From the NCBI GenBank assembly GCA_040079935.1, contig JBEBJI010000002.1, forward strand, positions 124,001 through 188,000: 64,000 nucleotides of DNA, given 5' to 3'. The notes under the pieces are model-generated. The model was not told the DNA's origin and did not search any database. It saw nothing but the letters and a program-made list of their open reading frames with translations. This stretch comes from Methylotenera_A sp040079935. Its GTDB lineage: Bacteria > Pseudomonadota > Gammaproteobacteria > Burkholderiales > Methylophilaceae. The first letter of the stretch is position 1, and every line of letters starts with the position of its first letter. A program made the position numbers and the translations under genes. Positions 33,314 to 42,477 of the stretch are shown here, piece by piece.

Positions 33314-34690
33314 ATGAGTCTTCGCCTTCGCCTAAATTTACTCATTACTGCGCTGCTGCTATTGTTTATGTCAGCAGTGGGTTTTGTGGTGTTTAATGGC
33401 ACCAAAGCGTCAATTCAAGAGGGCGTGGAAGCCTCTACGCGCGTTACAACACAGTTGCTAGATACTGTAATTATTAGCTCTGTACAAAATCCAGAATGGG
33501 GCTTTACACACGATGTGATGCGTCGCTTTTTGGAGCAGCTTGGCCATGTGCGCGGAACCGAGATTAATTTATATAACTTAAATGGTGGCTTAATTTATCA
33601 ATCTCCGCCTTCGAAATATCGAGCCAATGAAAATCCGCCGCAATGGTTTTCTAAAATGCTTGACCCGCATGAAAAACCCATCACGCGTTTTATTCATTAT
33701 GGCAAACTGGTGATTGAGCCTAACCCAGCAGGCGGAATCCGTGAGGCGTGGAGCAAAATGCAAACCTTGTTGTGGATAGGTTTGGCTTTCTTTATATTGT
33801 TAAATGTAGTGGTGTATTGGATGCTCGGCCACTGGCTGCAACCCTTGCGACCCATGCTTAAAGCCATCAATATGATGGAACAGGGTGATTTAAGCACGCG
33901 TTTGCCCAGTTTTGAGTTGCCCGAGTTCGATCGCATTGGGCATAGCTTAAACCGAATGGCAGAATCGCTGGCGGCAGAGCGCCAATTGGATGAAAATCGC
34001 CAATTGACGGCGCTCATTCAAAGTCATATTGAAGATGAGCGCAGAAGTTTAGCGAGAGAGCTACATGATGAGCTTGGCCAATATGTGACAGCGATTAAAA
34101 CGTTTGCAGTAGCGATTGCCAATAAAACACAGAAAAAATCCCCAGATATCGCTAGCAACGCGCAAACCATTGTGGCGGCTGCGAATCATATTTACGATGG
34201 TATGCACAATATTATTCGCCAATTGCGGCCTGGCTCGCTAGATAATTTAGGCTTGGCAGAAACCTTAAAAGATGCGGTGCATCACGTGCAAAATCAGCAC
34301 CCAAATTTGCATATTAGGTTAAATTTATCGGGCAACTTGGCTGGTTTGGGGGAGAGTTTAAACATTAATATTTATCGCATGGTGCAAGAGGCGATAAACA
34401 ATGCAGTGAAGCATGCTGAGGCGAAAAATATTGAAATTAACTTAAGCGCGACTAAAACTGGCGCTTTGCAGTTGACCATTAAAGACGATGGCAAAGGCAT
34501 GGATATTCATGATGTGGATCAATCCAACCATTTTGGGTTGTTAGGCATGCGCGAGCGTGTACAAGGTTTTAAAGGCAGTTTTAATGTGGATTCTGAACCA
34601 AACGCAAAAGCTGGCAACAAAGGTACAACGATTTATATTAATATTCCGCAAGCTGTTGCCGTGGAAACTAATAATGTTGAGAGAAAGTAA
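33314..34690 (+). CDS. Membrane sensor histidine kinase, NarL/UhpB type
   Basis: The 458-residue kinase has two membrane spans (about residues 9-27 and 155-175) flanking a periplasmic sensor of roughly 125 residues, then a HAMP-like linker. The phospho-acceptor is His251 in RRSLARELHDELGQYVTAI, the HisKA_3 type. The ATPase domain has EAINNAVKHAEAKN, DDGKGMD and HFGLLGMRERV. The response regulator follows after three bases. The signal is unknown; the periplasmic domain has no recognisable fold. Confidence 0.94.
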   Translation: MSLRLRLNLLITALLLLFMSAVGFVVFNGTKASIQEGVEASTRVTTQLLDTVIISSVQNPEWGFTHDVMRRFLEQLGHVRGTEINLYNLNGGLIYQSPPSKYRANENPPQWFSKMLDPHEKPITRFIHYGKLVIEPNPAGGIREAWSKMQTLLWIGLAFFILLNVVVYWMLGHWLQPLRPMLKAINMMEQGDLSTRLPSFELPEFDRIGHSLNRMAESLAAERQLDENRQLTALIQSHIEDERRSLARELHDELGQYVTAIKTFAVAIANKTQKKSPDIASNAQTIVAAANHIYDGMHNIIRQLRPGSLDNLGLAETLKDAVHHVQNQHPNLHIRLNLSGNLAGLGESLNINIYRMVQEAINNAVKHAEAKNIEINLSATKTGALQLTIKDDGKGMDIHDVDQSNHFGLLGMRERVQGFKGSFNVDSEPNAKAGNKGTTIYINIPQAVAVETNNVERK

Positions 34691-34693
34691 CAA

Positions 34694-35332
34694 ATGAGCC
34701 AAATAAACGTGATGCTAGTGGATGACCACGCCGTGGTGCGCATGGGCTTTAAAATGCTGCTGGAAACATCATCGGATATTAAAGTGGTGGCGGAGGCAGA
34801 AAATGGCGAAACTGCGATTAAAGCTTATATGGAGCATAAACCACACGTGGTGTTGATGGATATTACGATGCCAGGCATGGGCGGTTTGGAGGCGATTGAG
34901 CGTATTTTGGCTAAAGATAGCAATGCGAAAATTTTGGTGCTTTCTGCGCATGAAGATTCGGTGCATCCCAAGCGGGTGTTGAATGCTGGTGCGATGGGTT
35001 ATTTAACCAAACGTAGCGCGGCTGAGGAAATGATTAAAGCTATTCACACGGTGGCGAGCGGTAAAAAATATATCGAAGCGGGCGTGGCGCAACAAATGGC
35101 GATTCAGCAATTATCTGGCGACCAAAGCCCAGTGGATGTGTTGAGTGAGCGTGAGTTTGAAGTGTTTATGTCGCTGGCTAAAGGCAAAACGACGAATGAA
35201 ATTGCGGAGAGTTTGTTTTTAAGCCCGCGCACTGTGGGCACACATTTGTATAATATTAAGCAGAAGTTAAATGCACAAAATTCGGCAGAAATCGCGCTGA
35301 TTGCCATGCGCAGTGGTTTGCTAGAACCCTAA
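34694..35332 (+). CDS. LuxR/NarL-family response regulator
   Basis: The 212-residue regulator has a receiver domain with Asp56 in VVLMDITMPGMGG, acidic pocket LVDDH, and Lys in LTKRSAAEEM. The C-terminal helix-turn-helix reads LSEREFEVFMSLAKGKTTNEIAESLFLSPRTVGTHL. It is paired with the preceding kinase. Targets are unknown. A short duplication of its last 18 bases follows the stop, at 35340-35357. Confidence 0.95.
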   Translation: MSQINVMLVDDHAVVRMGFKMLLETSSDIKVVAEAENGETAIKAYMEHKPHVVLMDITMPGMGGLEAIERILAKDSNAKILVLSAHEDSVHPKRVLNAGAMGYLTKRSAAEEMIKAIHTVASGKKYIEAGVAQQMAIQQLSGDQSPVDVLSEREFEVFMSLAKGKTTNEIAESLFLSPRTVGTHLYNIKQKLNAQNSAEIALIAMRSGLLEP

Positions 35333-35353
35333 GTTTAGCGGTTTGCTAGAGCC

Positions 35354-36091
35354 CTAATTTTTGCTTAAGTTCTGTTGTTTGCTTAAGCCTGACGCTTGTC
35401 TGTATTTTAAATTGTTGGGTTCGTAGCGCGCAATATTTAGCTCGCCAGGGCTCGCCAATTCAACCATAGCTATTGCGCCGCTTGGCAACTTTCCAAATTC
35501 TGGCGGAATTAAAAAAGTAACCACTTTTTTGCTATGTTCAATTGCGCCAACGCCAACTTGCCAGTTTTGCCATTCACGTTTTGGCGGTAGGCTGGTGGAG
35601 CCCACCAAGCGTGCGTTTTCGTACACCGCATTTTTTTCTTCGCCAATCAGTAAATTAAATAGCTCAACACGCACTAATTGGTTGCCTTGCACAATGGCAA
35701 TGCGGGTTTCTACTTCGGCAATTTCTTCTGGAAGCGGCTCTGCAATTGGCTCTAGAGGTTTGAAGCTAAACGTTGCCATGGCATAGGTGACATCATCAAC
35801 TTCTATATTCTCGGGTTTTTTGGTTTGCGGCGTTGCGTTGTGACTTGCTGTGCCTGGTAGCGTCGCTTTAGGTGCTGCTAGCTCTTCCTGTCGTGCGACA
35901 TTAAAAGGGTCGCGATTACTTTGCGCTTGGTCTTCATCCACATCCATGGCGCGTGCCATGGTTTTATCGACTACACTGGTAGCAATTGAACGCGCAATTT
36001 GTTGTGCGACTGTTCCGCCAAGGCAACCGCTTAGCAGACAAGCGGCTGACAAGATTGCTATATATCTAAAATGCATAACAAGTTTAATCAT
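35354..36091 (-). CDS. Putative outer-membrane lipoprotein
   Basis: The 245-residue protein carries a lipobox in SAACLLSGCLGG; lipidation at that cysteine is likely. The region after it is Ala/Thr/Pro-rich, and the second half is beta-rich (VETRIAIVQGNQLVRVELFNLLIGEEK). No known domain is clear. ATG 36091 has AAGG nine bases upstream; ATG 36076 is an alternative. The gene is convergent with the response regulator. Without partners nearby, no role can be given. Confidence 0.78.
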   Translation of the reverse strand: MIKLVMHFRYIAILSAACLLSGCLGGTVAQQIARSIATSVVDKTMARAMDVDEDQAQSNRDPFNVARQEELAAPKATLPGTASHNATPQTKKPENIEVDDVTYAMATFSFKPLEPIAEPLPEEIAEVETRIAIVQGNQLVRVELFNLLIGEEKNAVYENARLVGSTSLPPKREWQNWQVGVGAIEHSKKVVTFLIPPEFGKLPSGAIAMVELASPGELNIARYEPNNLKYRQASGLSKQQNLSKN

Positions 36092-36187
36092 TAAAACTAA
36101 CCTTGCGTTTATGACGCGGAAAGTTCAGATTACTGCTAACTTATTGAAATGTAAAGTGCTTTGTGTGAAAGATTCTGCAAGACCACA

Positions 36188-37072
36188 TTATTTTGTGGTT
36201 TGCGTTGAATTGTTTGTTGCGTTAATGCTAATAATGCCACTTAAGATAATTAAACCAATTGCTAACCATTCTGACCTTGAGAGATGTTCTTGCCACAATA
36301 AAACACCAAATAAACTGGCCAAAACCACCGTCACGTAGGCCAAACTCGCTACCGTGAGCGTGTTACCTGTGCGGTAAGCGCGCGTCATAGCGAGTTGCGC
36401 AATGGTGGCCGAAATGCCTAAGCCTAATAGCAACGGTAAATCTTGCCAAATTAAAGGGGTGAAGTGTTCTAACAGCATCCAAACCCCCGCGCCAATGCTA
36501 GAGATGAGCGTAAAGTAAAACACCGTGCGCCAATCTGGTTCATTAACATTGCCCAATTGTTTTACGTGAATATAGGCCAATGCAGCGCCTACCCCAGAAG
36601 CCAACCCAAGAGCGCCTGCTAGGGCATCTTCATTTTGCATTGTGGGTTTTAAAAGTAGCACAACGCCAATAAAACCCAGCACAACTGCGACATATAACCC
36701 TTTTTTGGATAAACTTTTTTGATGCTCTTTTTGTAAGAAAAATGGCATGAATAGCGCTAAAAATAAGGGCGAGGTGTAATTGAGCGTAATCGCAGTAGCC
36801 AGCGGCAAGTGTGCGATGGCGTAGAAAAATAGTACGAGAGAAATAAAGCCCACCACTGCGCGCGACATTTGTTTGGCCATCACAGGTGTTTTTAGCGGTA
36901 ATTTTTTGGCAAAAATGTAAGCGTAAATCGCCAGCAAGCCAAATATAGAGCGGTAAAACACCAGCTCTGCGCTTGAAAATTTAGCCGCACCGATTTTGAC
37001 CAGCGTGCCCATAATAGCAAAGCCCAGCGTAGCCACGAGCATCCATAAGCTTTTTAAATTCGGTAGTTTCAT
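36188..37072 (-). CDS. DMT-superfamily (EamA) transporter
   Basis: The 294-residue protein has ten predicted membrane spans in two EamA repeats, the usual architecture of drug/metabolite exporters. Characteristic parts are LGFAIMGTLVKIGAAKFSSAELVFYRSIFGL and the second half ATIAQLAMTRAYRTGNTLTVASLAYVTVV. I chose the start giving MKLPNLKSLWMLV; a TTG frame extends to 37126. The substrate cannot be told. Confidence 0.88.
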   Translation of the reverse strand: MKLPNLKSLWMLVATLGFAIMGTLVKIGAAKFSSAELVFYRSIFGLLAIYAYIFAKKLPLKTPVMAKQMSRAVVGFISLVLFFYAIAHLPLATAITLNYTSPLFLALFMPFFLQKEHQKSLSKKGLYVAVVLGFIGVVLLLKPTMQNEDALAGALGLASGVGAALAYIHVKQLGNVNEPDWRTVFYFTLISSIGAGVWMLLEHFTPLIWQDLPLLLGLGISATIAQLAMTRAYRTGNTLTVASLAYVTVVLASLFGVLLWQEHLSRSEWLAIGLIILSGIISINATNNSTQTTK

Positions 37073-37172
37073 GTTGGGTTTGTTTGACGCATGTGGCAAA
37101 ACCTCAAATATACCAAACTGGCGCAAATCGGGTACACTTTAGTTTGAATTTAATAAAAATCAGGGATGGAAA

Positions 37173-38528
37173 ATGGCAGAAAATACCCAGCTAAAGCATA
37201 CGCCGATAGTGTTTCAAGGCAAAGCTTCAGAATATTTTGGGATTTGGATCGTCAATTTACTGCTTAGCTTAGTTACCTTTGGTATTTACTCGGCTTGGGC
37301 CAAAGTGCGCCGCAAAAAGTACTTTTATAACAATACCTTAATTGACAATGTCGGCTTTGATTATCACGCCAAGCCAATTTCTATTTTAAAAGGTCGCATT
37401 GTCGCGTTTGTGTTGTTTGCGCTTTATGTTTACGGAAAAGGCAGTAGCCCGATATTAGCTGGTGTATTGTTTTTACTATTCTTTCTGGCGCTACCATGGT
37501 TGATCGTGCGAGGCTCTATTTTTAACGCGCGTAACACAAGCCATCGCGGTTTGCGATTTGATTTTGTAGGGACTACTGGTAATGCCGCTAAAGTCTTTAT
37601 TGGCTTGCCTTTGCTGACATTTTTAACTTTGGGTTTGATTGTGCCGTACGCCGCGCACGAAAAAAATCAATTTTTGATGAACAATCACCGTTTTGGTTTA
37701 AGCCAATTCGACATGAGTCGCGTGGTGAAAGGCTTTTACAAGGTGTATGCCATTGTTTTTATAGTTCCGTTAATTCTGGTAATAATTGGCGTTATTGTTG
37801 GTGGAGTAATGAGAGGGCAGGAGCTTATTAAAGCCAAAGCCGCTGCGCAACACGCGCAGTTGAACATTCCTAATGTGCAAGTTTTTGCACCTATCAATAC
37901 GCACGTGCTGTTAGCTGCGAATGATGTCACAACCGAAATGCCAGCTATAGAATCGATCATAGAAGAAACGCCAGCTATCGATGCAATGCCAAACGCCGCA
38001 GAACAAGAGTCAGAGCAAATTGCTGACGAAGTTTATAAGGCAGAGGAAGTCGCGCCTGAACTGACCGCAGAAGAAGAAAAAGCAGTTATCGAAGCAATGA
38101 AGCAAGCTGAAGCTCAGGTTGAAAAAGACAAAATGAAGGAATGGTTTAAAAGTCCAATTGGCATACTTGCGATTTTGGGAGGGGCGTTACTTTATGGACT
38201 ATTAGTCTTTGGTTTCGCTGGCTACATACAGGCGCGTATCGGCAACTTGGTGTGGAATAACACAAAGTTAGATAAATTGTCGTTTAAAAGCAGTTTGCGC
38301 GCCCGCGATTTTATGTGGTTATATCTCACAAATCTATTGGCAATTATGCTCACGTTTGGCTTGGCAACGCCATGGGCGCAAATTCGCATGGCCAAATATC
38401 GCGCTTCAAAATTGCAAATTGTTGGCGATGTCGATTTTGACCAATTTGTAGGCGATAAGAAAGAAGAAGTGAAAGCCACGGGCGAAGAAATCGCCGAGAT
38501 GTTCGATGTCGATTTATCCTTCGGTTAG
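37173..38528 (+). CDS. yjgN: YjgN/DUF898 family inner-membrane protein
   Basis: The 451-residue protein has repeated membrane units typical of DUF898: FQGKASEYFGIWIVNLLLSLVTFGIYSAWAKVRRKKYFYNNT, then GLIVPYAAHEKNQFLMNNHRFG, and near the end LLAIMLTFGLATPWAQIRMAKYR. A long acidic Ala/Glu-rich insert (residues about 250-315) lies in the middle. Function is unknown; in E. coli yjgN is upstream of pepA only by chance. It precedes an M48 peptidase, a common pairing. Confidence 0.9.
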   Translation: MAENTQLKHTPIVFQGKASEYFGIWIVNLLLSLVTFGIYSAWAKVRRKKYFYNNTLIDNVGFDYHAKPISILKGRIVAFVLFALYVYGKGSSPILAGVLFLLFFLALPWLIVRGSIFNARNTSHRGLRFDFVGTTGNAAKVFIGLPLLTFLTLGLIVPYAAHEKNQFLMNNHRFGLSQFDMSRVVKGFYKVYAIVFIVPLILVIIGVIVGGVMRGQELIKAKAAAQHAQLNIPNVQVFAPINTHVLLAANDVTTEMPAIESIIEETPAIDAMPNAAEQESEQIADEVYKAEEVAPELTAEEEKAVIEAMKQAEAQVEKDKMKEWFKSPIGILAILGGALLYGLLVFGFAGYIQARIGNLVWNNTKLDKLSFKSSLRARDFMWLYLTNLLAIMLTFGLATPWAQIRMAKYRASKLQIVGDVDFDQFVGDKKEEVKATGEEIAEMFDVDLSFG

Positions 38529-38534
38529 CGCAAA

Positions 38535-39617
38535 TTGAGCTTTCAAGCTGATTATTTTGATGGTTTAAAGGCCCGCCAGGAGCCGGTATTGGTGCGGGTT
38601 GCAGGGCATGCCAAAAACATTGTTTTTGATGCCAATGGCGAAACATTGACATTTAATTTTGCCGATTTGCATGTGCAATCTAAGTTGGGTTCAGCCAAGC
38701 GTTTGATTGATTTGTCCAACGGCGGTCGATTAGAAGCGGCAGATATTTCTGAGCTCGAAACCGCAATGCCTTCCAAAAAAAGTGCATTTTGGCGTGGTTT
38801 GCATTATTTAGAAAATCATCTCGGCTGGGTTTTAGTTGCGCTCATCGCCACCGTTTTTGCGGGCTGGCTGTTTTTGCAATTTGGTGTGCCAAAGTTAGCA
38901 GAATATGTGGCAAAAGCTACGCCACCCGCTATGGAAGAAAAGCTTGGCGAGCAAGCTTTGGAAGGCTTGGACAGCAAGTTTGGTTACTTTTCACCCAGCA
39001 AAACTGCGCAAAAGCGCAAAGAAGATATTGATGCTGCTTTGAAAACATTTTGCGTGGCAACCAAAAATTGCCCCATTTATCGGCTGGAATTTCGTGCTGG
39101 CGGCATGATTGGTGCCAATGCGTTTGCGCTGCCTGGCGGTATTATGGTGGTAACCGATGAACTGGTGACACTATCGAAAAATGATACTGAAATTATCGCA
39201 GTCTTGGCACACGAGCTTGGTCACGTAAAGCAGCGCCATGCGTTTCGGCAAAGTTTGCAGGGCATTTTGTCAGGTTTGATTTTGGCTGCTGTAACGGGCG
39301 ATGTCAGCTCGGTGGGATCTGGGTTGCCAGCGGTGCTCATGCAAATGCGCTACTCGCGGGAGCATGAGTTGGAGGCGGATGATTTCGCGCTAAATGCTTT
39401 GCAAAAAGCCTGCTTACCGCCGAAAGCGTTTGCGGATATTTTGCAACGTTTGCAGAATCAGGCGCTTGGTGGTGGCAAAAAAGAAACATCTGATGAGGCT
39501 GCCAAAACAACGCATCCACAACAAGAGCAAGACATGGTGAGTGAAATGTTGGCGACTCATCCAGATACGCAAGCGCGTATTAAGCCGTTTTTAGTCGCGA
39601 AACAAAATTGTAATTAG
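38535..39617 (+). CDS. M48-family membrane metallopeptidase
   Basis: The 360-residue protein has a membrane span near residues 95-112 (LGWVLVALIATVFAGWLFLQF) and a C-terminal zinc protease domain with LAHELGHVKQRH and the third ligand in YSREHELEADDFALNAL. Related proteins (HtpX/BepA-like) act in envelope quality control. TTG 38535 is used because the conserved FQADYFDGLKARQEP begins there, six bases after yjgN. A diverged palindromic element may lie under residues 13-25. Confidence 0.9.
   Translation: MSFQADYFDGLKARQEPVLVRVAGHAKNIVFDANGETLTFNFADLHVQSKLGSAKRLIDLSNGGRLEAADISELETAMPSKKSAFWRGLHYLENHLGWVLVALIATVFAGWLFLQFGVPKLAEYVAKATPPAMEEKLGEQALEGLDSKFGYFSPSKTAQKRKEDIDAALKTFCVATKNCPIYRLEFRAGGMIGANAFALPGGIMVVTDELVTLSKNDTEIIAVLAHELGHVKQRHAFRQSLQGILSGLILAAVTGDVSSVGSGLPAVLMQMRYSREHELEADDFALNALQKACLPPKAFADILQRLQNQALGGGKKETSDEAAKTTHPQQEQDMVSEMLATHPDTQARIKPFLVAKQNCN
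38573..38607 (+). repeat. Probable diverged 35-bp palindromic element in the M48 peptidase gene
   Basis: The right arm GGGTTGCAGGGC and flanking ATG, with TGC before, are identical to the copy at 30497-30531 over 18 bases (TGCGGGTTGCAGGGCATG). The left arm and loop are diverged (24 of 35 overall). The codon phase differs from the other coding copies, giving QEPVLVRVAGHA. Confidence 0.5.
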
Positions 39618-39712
39618 GCGCAAGTTTTGCGAGCAAAACCTTGCCAAATCTAGGCTTTTGCGCTAATCTCGCAACTAACTAAACTAATAAATTTTATTAA
39701 GGAGCGATTACA

Positions 39713-39817
39713 ATGAAAAATCCATTAGAATCAGTAACGGGAACGATAATCTCTGGGCTAATTCTGACTGTCGTGCTAGTGTTCTTTTTGAAAAATTTTT
39801 TAGTGACAGGGGTGTAA
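39713..39817 (+). CDS. 34-residue single-span membrane protein
   Basis: A short gene with a good ribosome site (AAGGAG at 39700-39705) encodes 34 residues, starting MKNPLESVTGTIIS and containing one hydrophobic helix (LILTVVLVFFLKNFLV). Its stop at 39815-39817 lies one base before the start of the PuuD-like gene, so the two are coupled. Such small proteins often serve as subunits or anchors of a larger membrane partner. No family is known to me. Confidence 0.75.
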   Translation: MKNPLESVTGTIISGLILTVVLVFFLKNFLVTGV

Positions 39818-39818
39818 C

Positions 39819-40310
39819 ATGGAGTTAATGTCAGGTTTAGCACGATGGATTCACCTACTTGCAGGTATTACATGGATTGGCTTGCTTTATTATTTTAACT
39901 TGGTGCAAATGGCTGCGCTTAAGGATGCTGCCGCAGACGGCACCGCAGCTGGTATCACCAAACATGTAGCTCCACGTGCGCTGTTGTGGTTCCGCTGGGC
40001 GGCAGTGGTTACATGGCTAGCAGGCGCAGCTTTATTGGGTGCTGGCTTTATGGATGCCTTTATGTTGCGTAATGGCATGGAAGCTATTGGTATTGGCGCT
40101 TGGCTAGGCACGATTATGTTGATAAATGTATGGCATTTTATTTGGCCAAATCAAAAGAAAATTTTGGGTATTGTGCCAGCTACAGATGATCAGAAAGCCA
40201 AAGCGCGCCGTGTGGCGATGTTGGCATCGCGCACTAACATGATGCTTTCAATTCCTATGCTGTTTTTTATGGCAAACGGATTAAGTCATCGCGCTGCACT
40301 AGGTTTTTAA
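39819..40310 (+). CDS. PuuD-like (urate hydroxylase N-terminal domain) membrane protein
   Basis: The 163-residue protein has four membrane spans, with ARWIHLLAGITWIGLLYYFNLVQ at the start and IMLINVWHFIWPNQKKILGI in the middle, the pattern of the urate oxidase N-terminal domain (PuuD, DUF989). The histidines may bind haem. PuuD proper has a C-terminal cytochrome c domain that is absent here, and no purine-degradation genes are near, so urate oxidation is doubtful. It may receive electrons from or pass them to an unknown partner. Confidence 0.8.
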   Translation: MELMSGLARWIHLLAGITWIGLLYYFNLVQMAALKDAAADGTAAGITKHVAPRALLWFRWAAVVTWLAGAALLGAGFMDAFMLRNGMEAIGIGAWLGTIMLINVWHFIWPNQKKILGIVPATDDQKAKARRVAMLASRTNMMLSIPMLFFMANGLSHRAALGF

Positions 40311-40325
40311 TTGGATTTTAGGCTT

Positions 40326-40350
40326 AAACGGCGGCCTTAGCCGCCGTTTT
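40326..40350 (+). terminator. Intrinsic terminator before argD
   Basis: A perfect 10-bp stem (AAACGGCGGC with GCCGCCGTTT), loop CTTA, is followed by TGCTTTTTAG. It ends the membrane-protein pair 16 bases after the stop and isolates the arg-leu run downstream. Confidence 0.9.
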
Positions 40351-40374
40351 GCTTTTTAGATTTTAGGTTTTTAT

Positions 40375-41556
40375 ATGTCACAACACTTGATGAATACTTA
40401 CGGTCGCCAGCCAATCACATTCACACATGGTGAAGGCGTTTGGCTGTTTGATGCTGAAGGCAATAAATACCTCGACGCGCTGGCAGGTGTCGCAGTGAAT
40501 GGGCTTGGTCATGCACACCCGAAAATGGTGAAGGCAATCAGCGCGCAAGTGGCGAAATTAATTCACGTTTCTAATATTTACCACATTGCAGAACAAGAAG
40601 CTTTGGCAGATAAATTAGCCGAAATTTCAGGTATGGATAAAGTGTTTTTTTGCAACTCAGGTTGCGAGGCAAATGAAGCTGCGATTAAACTGGCGCGGCT
40701 TTACGGACACAATAAAGGCATCGAAGCACCAGAAATTATCGTGATGGAGCGTAGTTTTCATGGACGCACTATGGCAACGCTTTCGGCGACGGGAAATCGC
40801 AAAGCGCAAGCAGGATTCGAGCCGTTAGTTTCTGGTTTTATCCGCGTGCCTTACGACGATATTGAAGCCGTAAAAGCCATCGCCAGCCGCAAAAATAATG
40901 TGGTGGCAATTTTGGTTGAGCCAGTACAGGGCGAGGGTGGCGTGCATATTCCAGCCGATGTGGCGGCGTATTTACAAGGTTTGCGCAAATTGTGCGACGA
41001 CAACGGTTGGTTAATGATGTTGGACGAGGTGCAAACGGGCATTGGACGCACTGGCACTTGGTTTGCGTTTCAGCATAGCAAAATGTCGCCTGATGTGATG
41101 ACGCTGGCGAAGGGTTTGGGTTCTGGAGTGCCGATAGGCGCTTGCGTGGCCAAAGGCGTGGCGGCAGGAGTGTTCACCCCTGGTAAGCATGGATCCACTT
41201 TTGGGGGCAACCCGCTGGCAACTATGGCTGGCTTGACGACACTGAAAGCGATAGAAGAGGAAAAATTGCGTGAAAATGCGCAACAAATGGGCGATTTAAT
41301 TTGCAATGGCCTGCGAGCCGCATTACATGGACTTGCTGGCGTGGTGGTAATTCGCAATGCGGGCTTGATGATTGGCATTGAGCTGGATAGACCTTGTGCC
41401 GATTTGGTGAAAATGGCGCTAGAGGATAAATTGTTGATTAACGTGACTGCCGAAAAAGTGGTGCGTTTGTTGCCGCCTTTAATTATTAACCAAGCTGAGG
41501 CGAATGAGCTTGTAACGCGCCTGGTGGCTTTGATTAAGACTTTTTTGAACAAGTAA
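40375..41556 (+). CDS. argD: Acetylornithine aminotransferase
   Basis: ArgD is a PLP enzyme transferring an amino group from glutamate in arginine synthesis, and often in lysine synthesis too. The 393 residues have FCNSGCEANEAAIKLAR, the substrate site ERSFHGRTMATLSATGN, LDEVQTGIGRTGT with the Asp, and the PLP lysine in TLAKGLGSGVPIGA. It leads the argD-argF-argG block, with 3 bases to argF, and follows the terminator at 40326. Confidence 0.95.
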   Translation: MSQHLMNTYGRQPITFTHGEGVWLFDAEGNKYLDALAGVAVNGLGHAHPKMVKAISAQVAKLIHVSNIYHIAEQEALADKLAEISGMDKVFFCNSGCEANEAAIKLARLYGHNKGIEAPEIIVMERSFHGRTMATLSATGNRKAQAGFEPLVSGFIRVPYDDIEAVKAIASRKNNVVAILVEPVQGEGGVHIPADVAAYLQGLRKLCDDNGWLMMLDEVQTGIGRTGTWFAFQHSKMSPDVMTLAKGLGSGVPIGACVAKGVAAGVFTPGKHGSTFGGNPLATMAGLTTLKAIEEEKLRENAQQMGDLICNGLRAALHGLAGVVVIRNAGLMIGIELDRPCADLVKMALEDKLLINVTAEKVVRLLPPLIINQAEANELVTRLVALIKTFLNK

Positions 41557-41559
41557 TTT

Positions 41560-42477
41560 ATGGCTTCAATTAAACATTTTTTGCAGTTTAACGATTTAAC
41601 GACGGATGAGTTAAATCATATTTTCGCGCGCACTGCGTGGATAAAAGGCCAGTTTAAGAGCTACCAGCAATATTGGCCGTTGCAAGATAGAACCTTGGTG
41701 ATGATTTTTGAAAAAGCCAGTACGCGGACAAGACTTTCGTTTGAGGCGGGCATGCACCAGCTCGGCGGCTCGGCGATTTATTTGAATACGCGCGATTCGC
41801 AATTGGGTCGTGGCGAGCCAGTGGAAGACGCAGCGCAAGTGATTTCGCGTATGTCAGATATTGTGATGATTCGTACCTTTGAGCAAGAAATTATCGAGCG
41901 TTTCGCTACAAATTCGCGCGTGCCGGTGATAAACGGTTTGACCAATGAATATCACCCATGCCAAATTTTGGCAGATATTTTCACCTATATTGAGCATAAA
42001 GGCTCGATTAAAGGCAAAACCGTGGCGTGGATAGGCGATAGCAATAACGTCTGCAATACTTGGCTGCAAGCGGCTGAGGTGTTAGATTTTAACGTGCATG
42101 TCTCAACCCCCAAAGGTTATGAGGTAGAGGCCGAGCGCGCCAATTTATTTGGTCACTCGCACTATGAAGAATTTGCCGACCCAATGGAAGCCGCACGTGG
42201 CGCAGATTTGGTGACGACGGACGTTTGGACGAGCATGGGTTTTGAAGCGGAAGATGAAGAGCGTAAACGTGACTTTGCCGATTGGCAAGTGGATACGGAC
42301 ATGATGCGCGCCGCCAATAAAGGTGCGCTTTTCATGCATTGTTTGCCTGCGCATCGCGGTGAGGAAGTTGCTGCAGACGTGATTGATGGTACGCAATCTG
42401 TGGTGTGGGATGAAGCTGAAAACAGACTGCATGTGCAAAAAGCGCTGATGGAATATTTATTGTTAGGAAAAGTATGA
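41560..42477 (+). CDS. argF: Ornithine carbamoyltransferase
   Basis: ArgF joins carbamoyl phosphate and ornithine to form citrulline. The 305 residues carry FEKASTRTRLSFEAGM at the carbamoyl phosphate site, HPCQILADIFTYIEH and the ornithine motif FMHCLPAHRGEEV. The stop overlaps the argG start by four bases (ATGA). The spacing from argD is three bases, so the three genes are one operon. Confidence 0.96.
   Translation: MASIKHFLQFNDLTTDELNHIFARTAWIKGQFKSYQQYWPLQDRTLVMIFEKASTRTRLSFEAGMHQLGGSAIYLNTRDSQLGRGEPVEDAAQVISRMSDIVMIRTFEQEIIERFATNSRVPVINGLTNEYHPCQILADIFTYIEHKGSIKGKTVAWIGDSNNVCNTWLQAAEVLDFNVHVSTPKGYEVEAERANLFGHSHYEEFADPMEAARGADLVTTDVWTSMGFEAEDEERKRDFADWQVDTDMMRAANKGALFMHCLPAHRGEEVAADVIDGTQSVVWDEAENRLHVQKALMEYLLLGKV

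Noticed and set aside
39627..39648. Inverted repeat GTTTTGC/GCAAAAC after the M48 gene as a terminator
   Set aside because: The loop is only two bases and no T-tract follows.
41661..41695. CAATATTGGCC in argF, resembling the loop on the other strand
   Set aside because: Arms are not palindromic and the alignment needs gaps.
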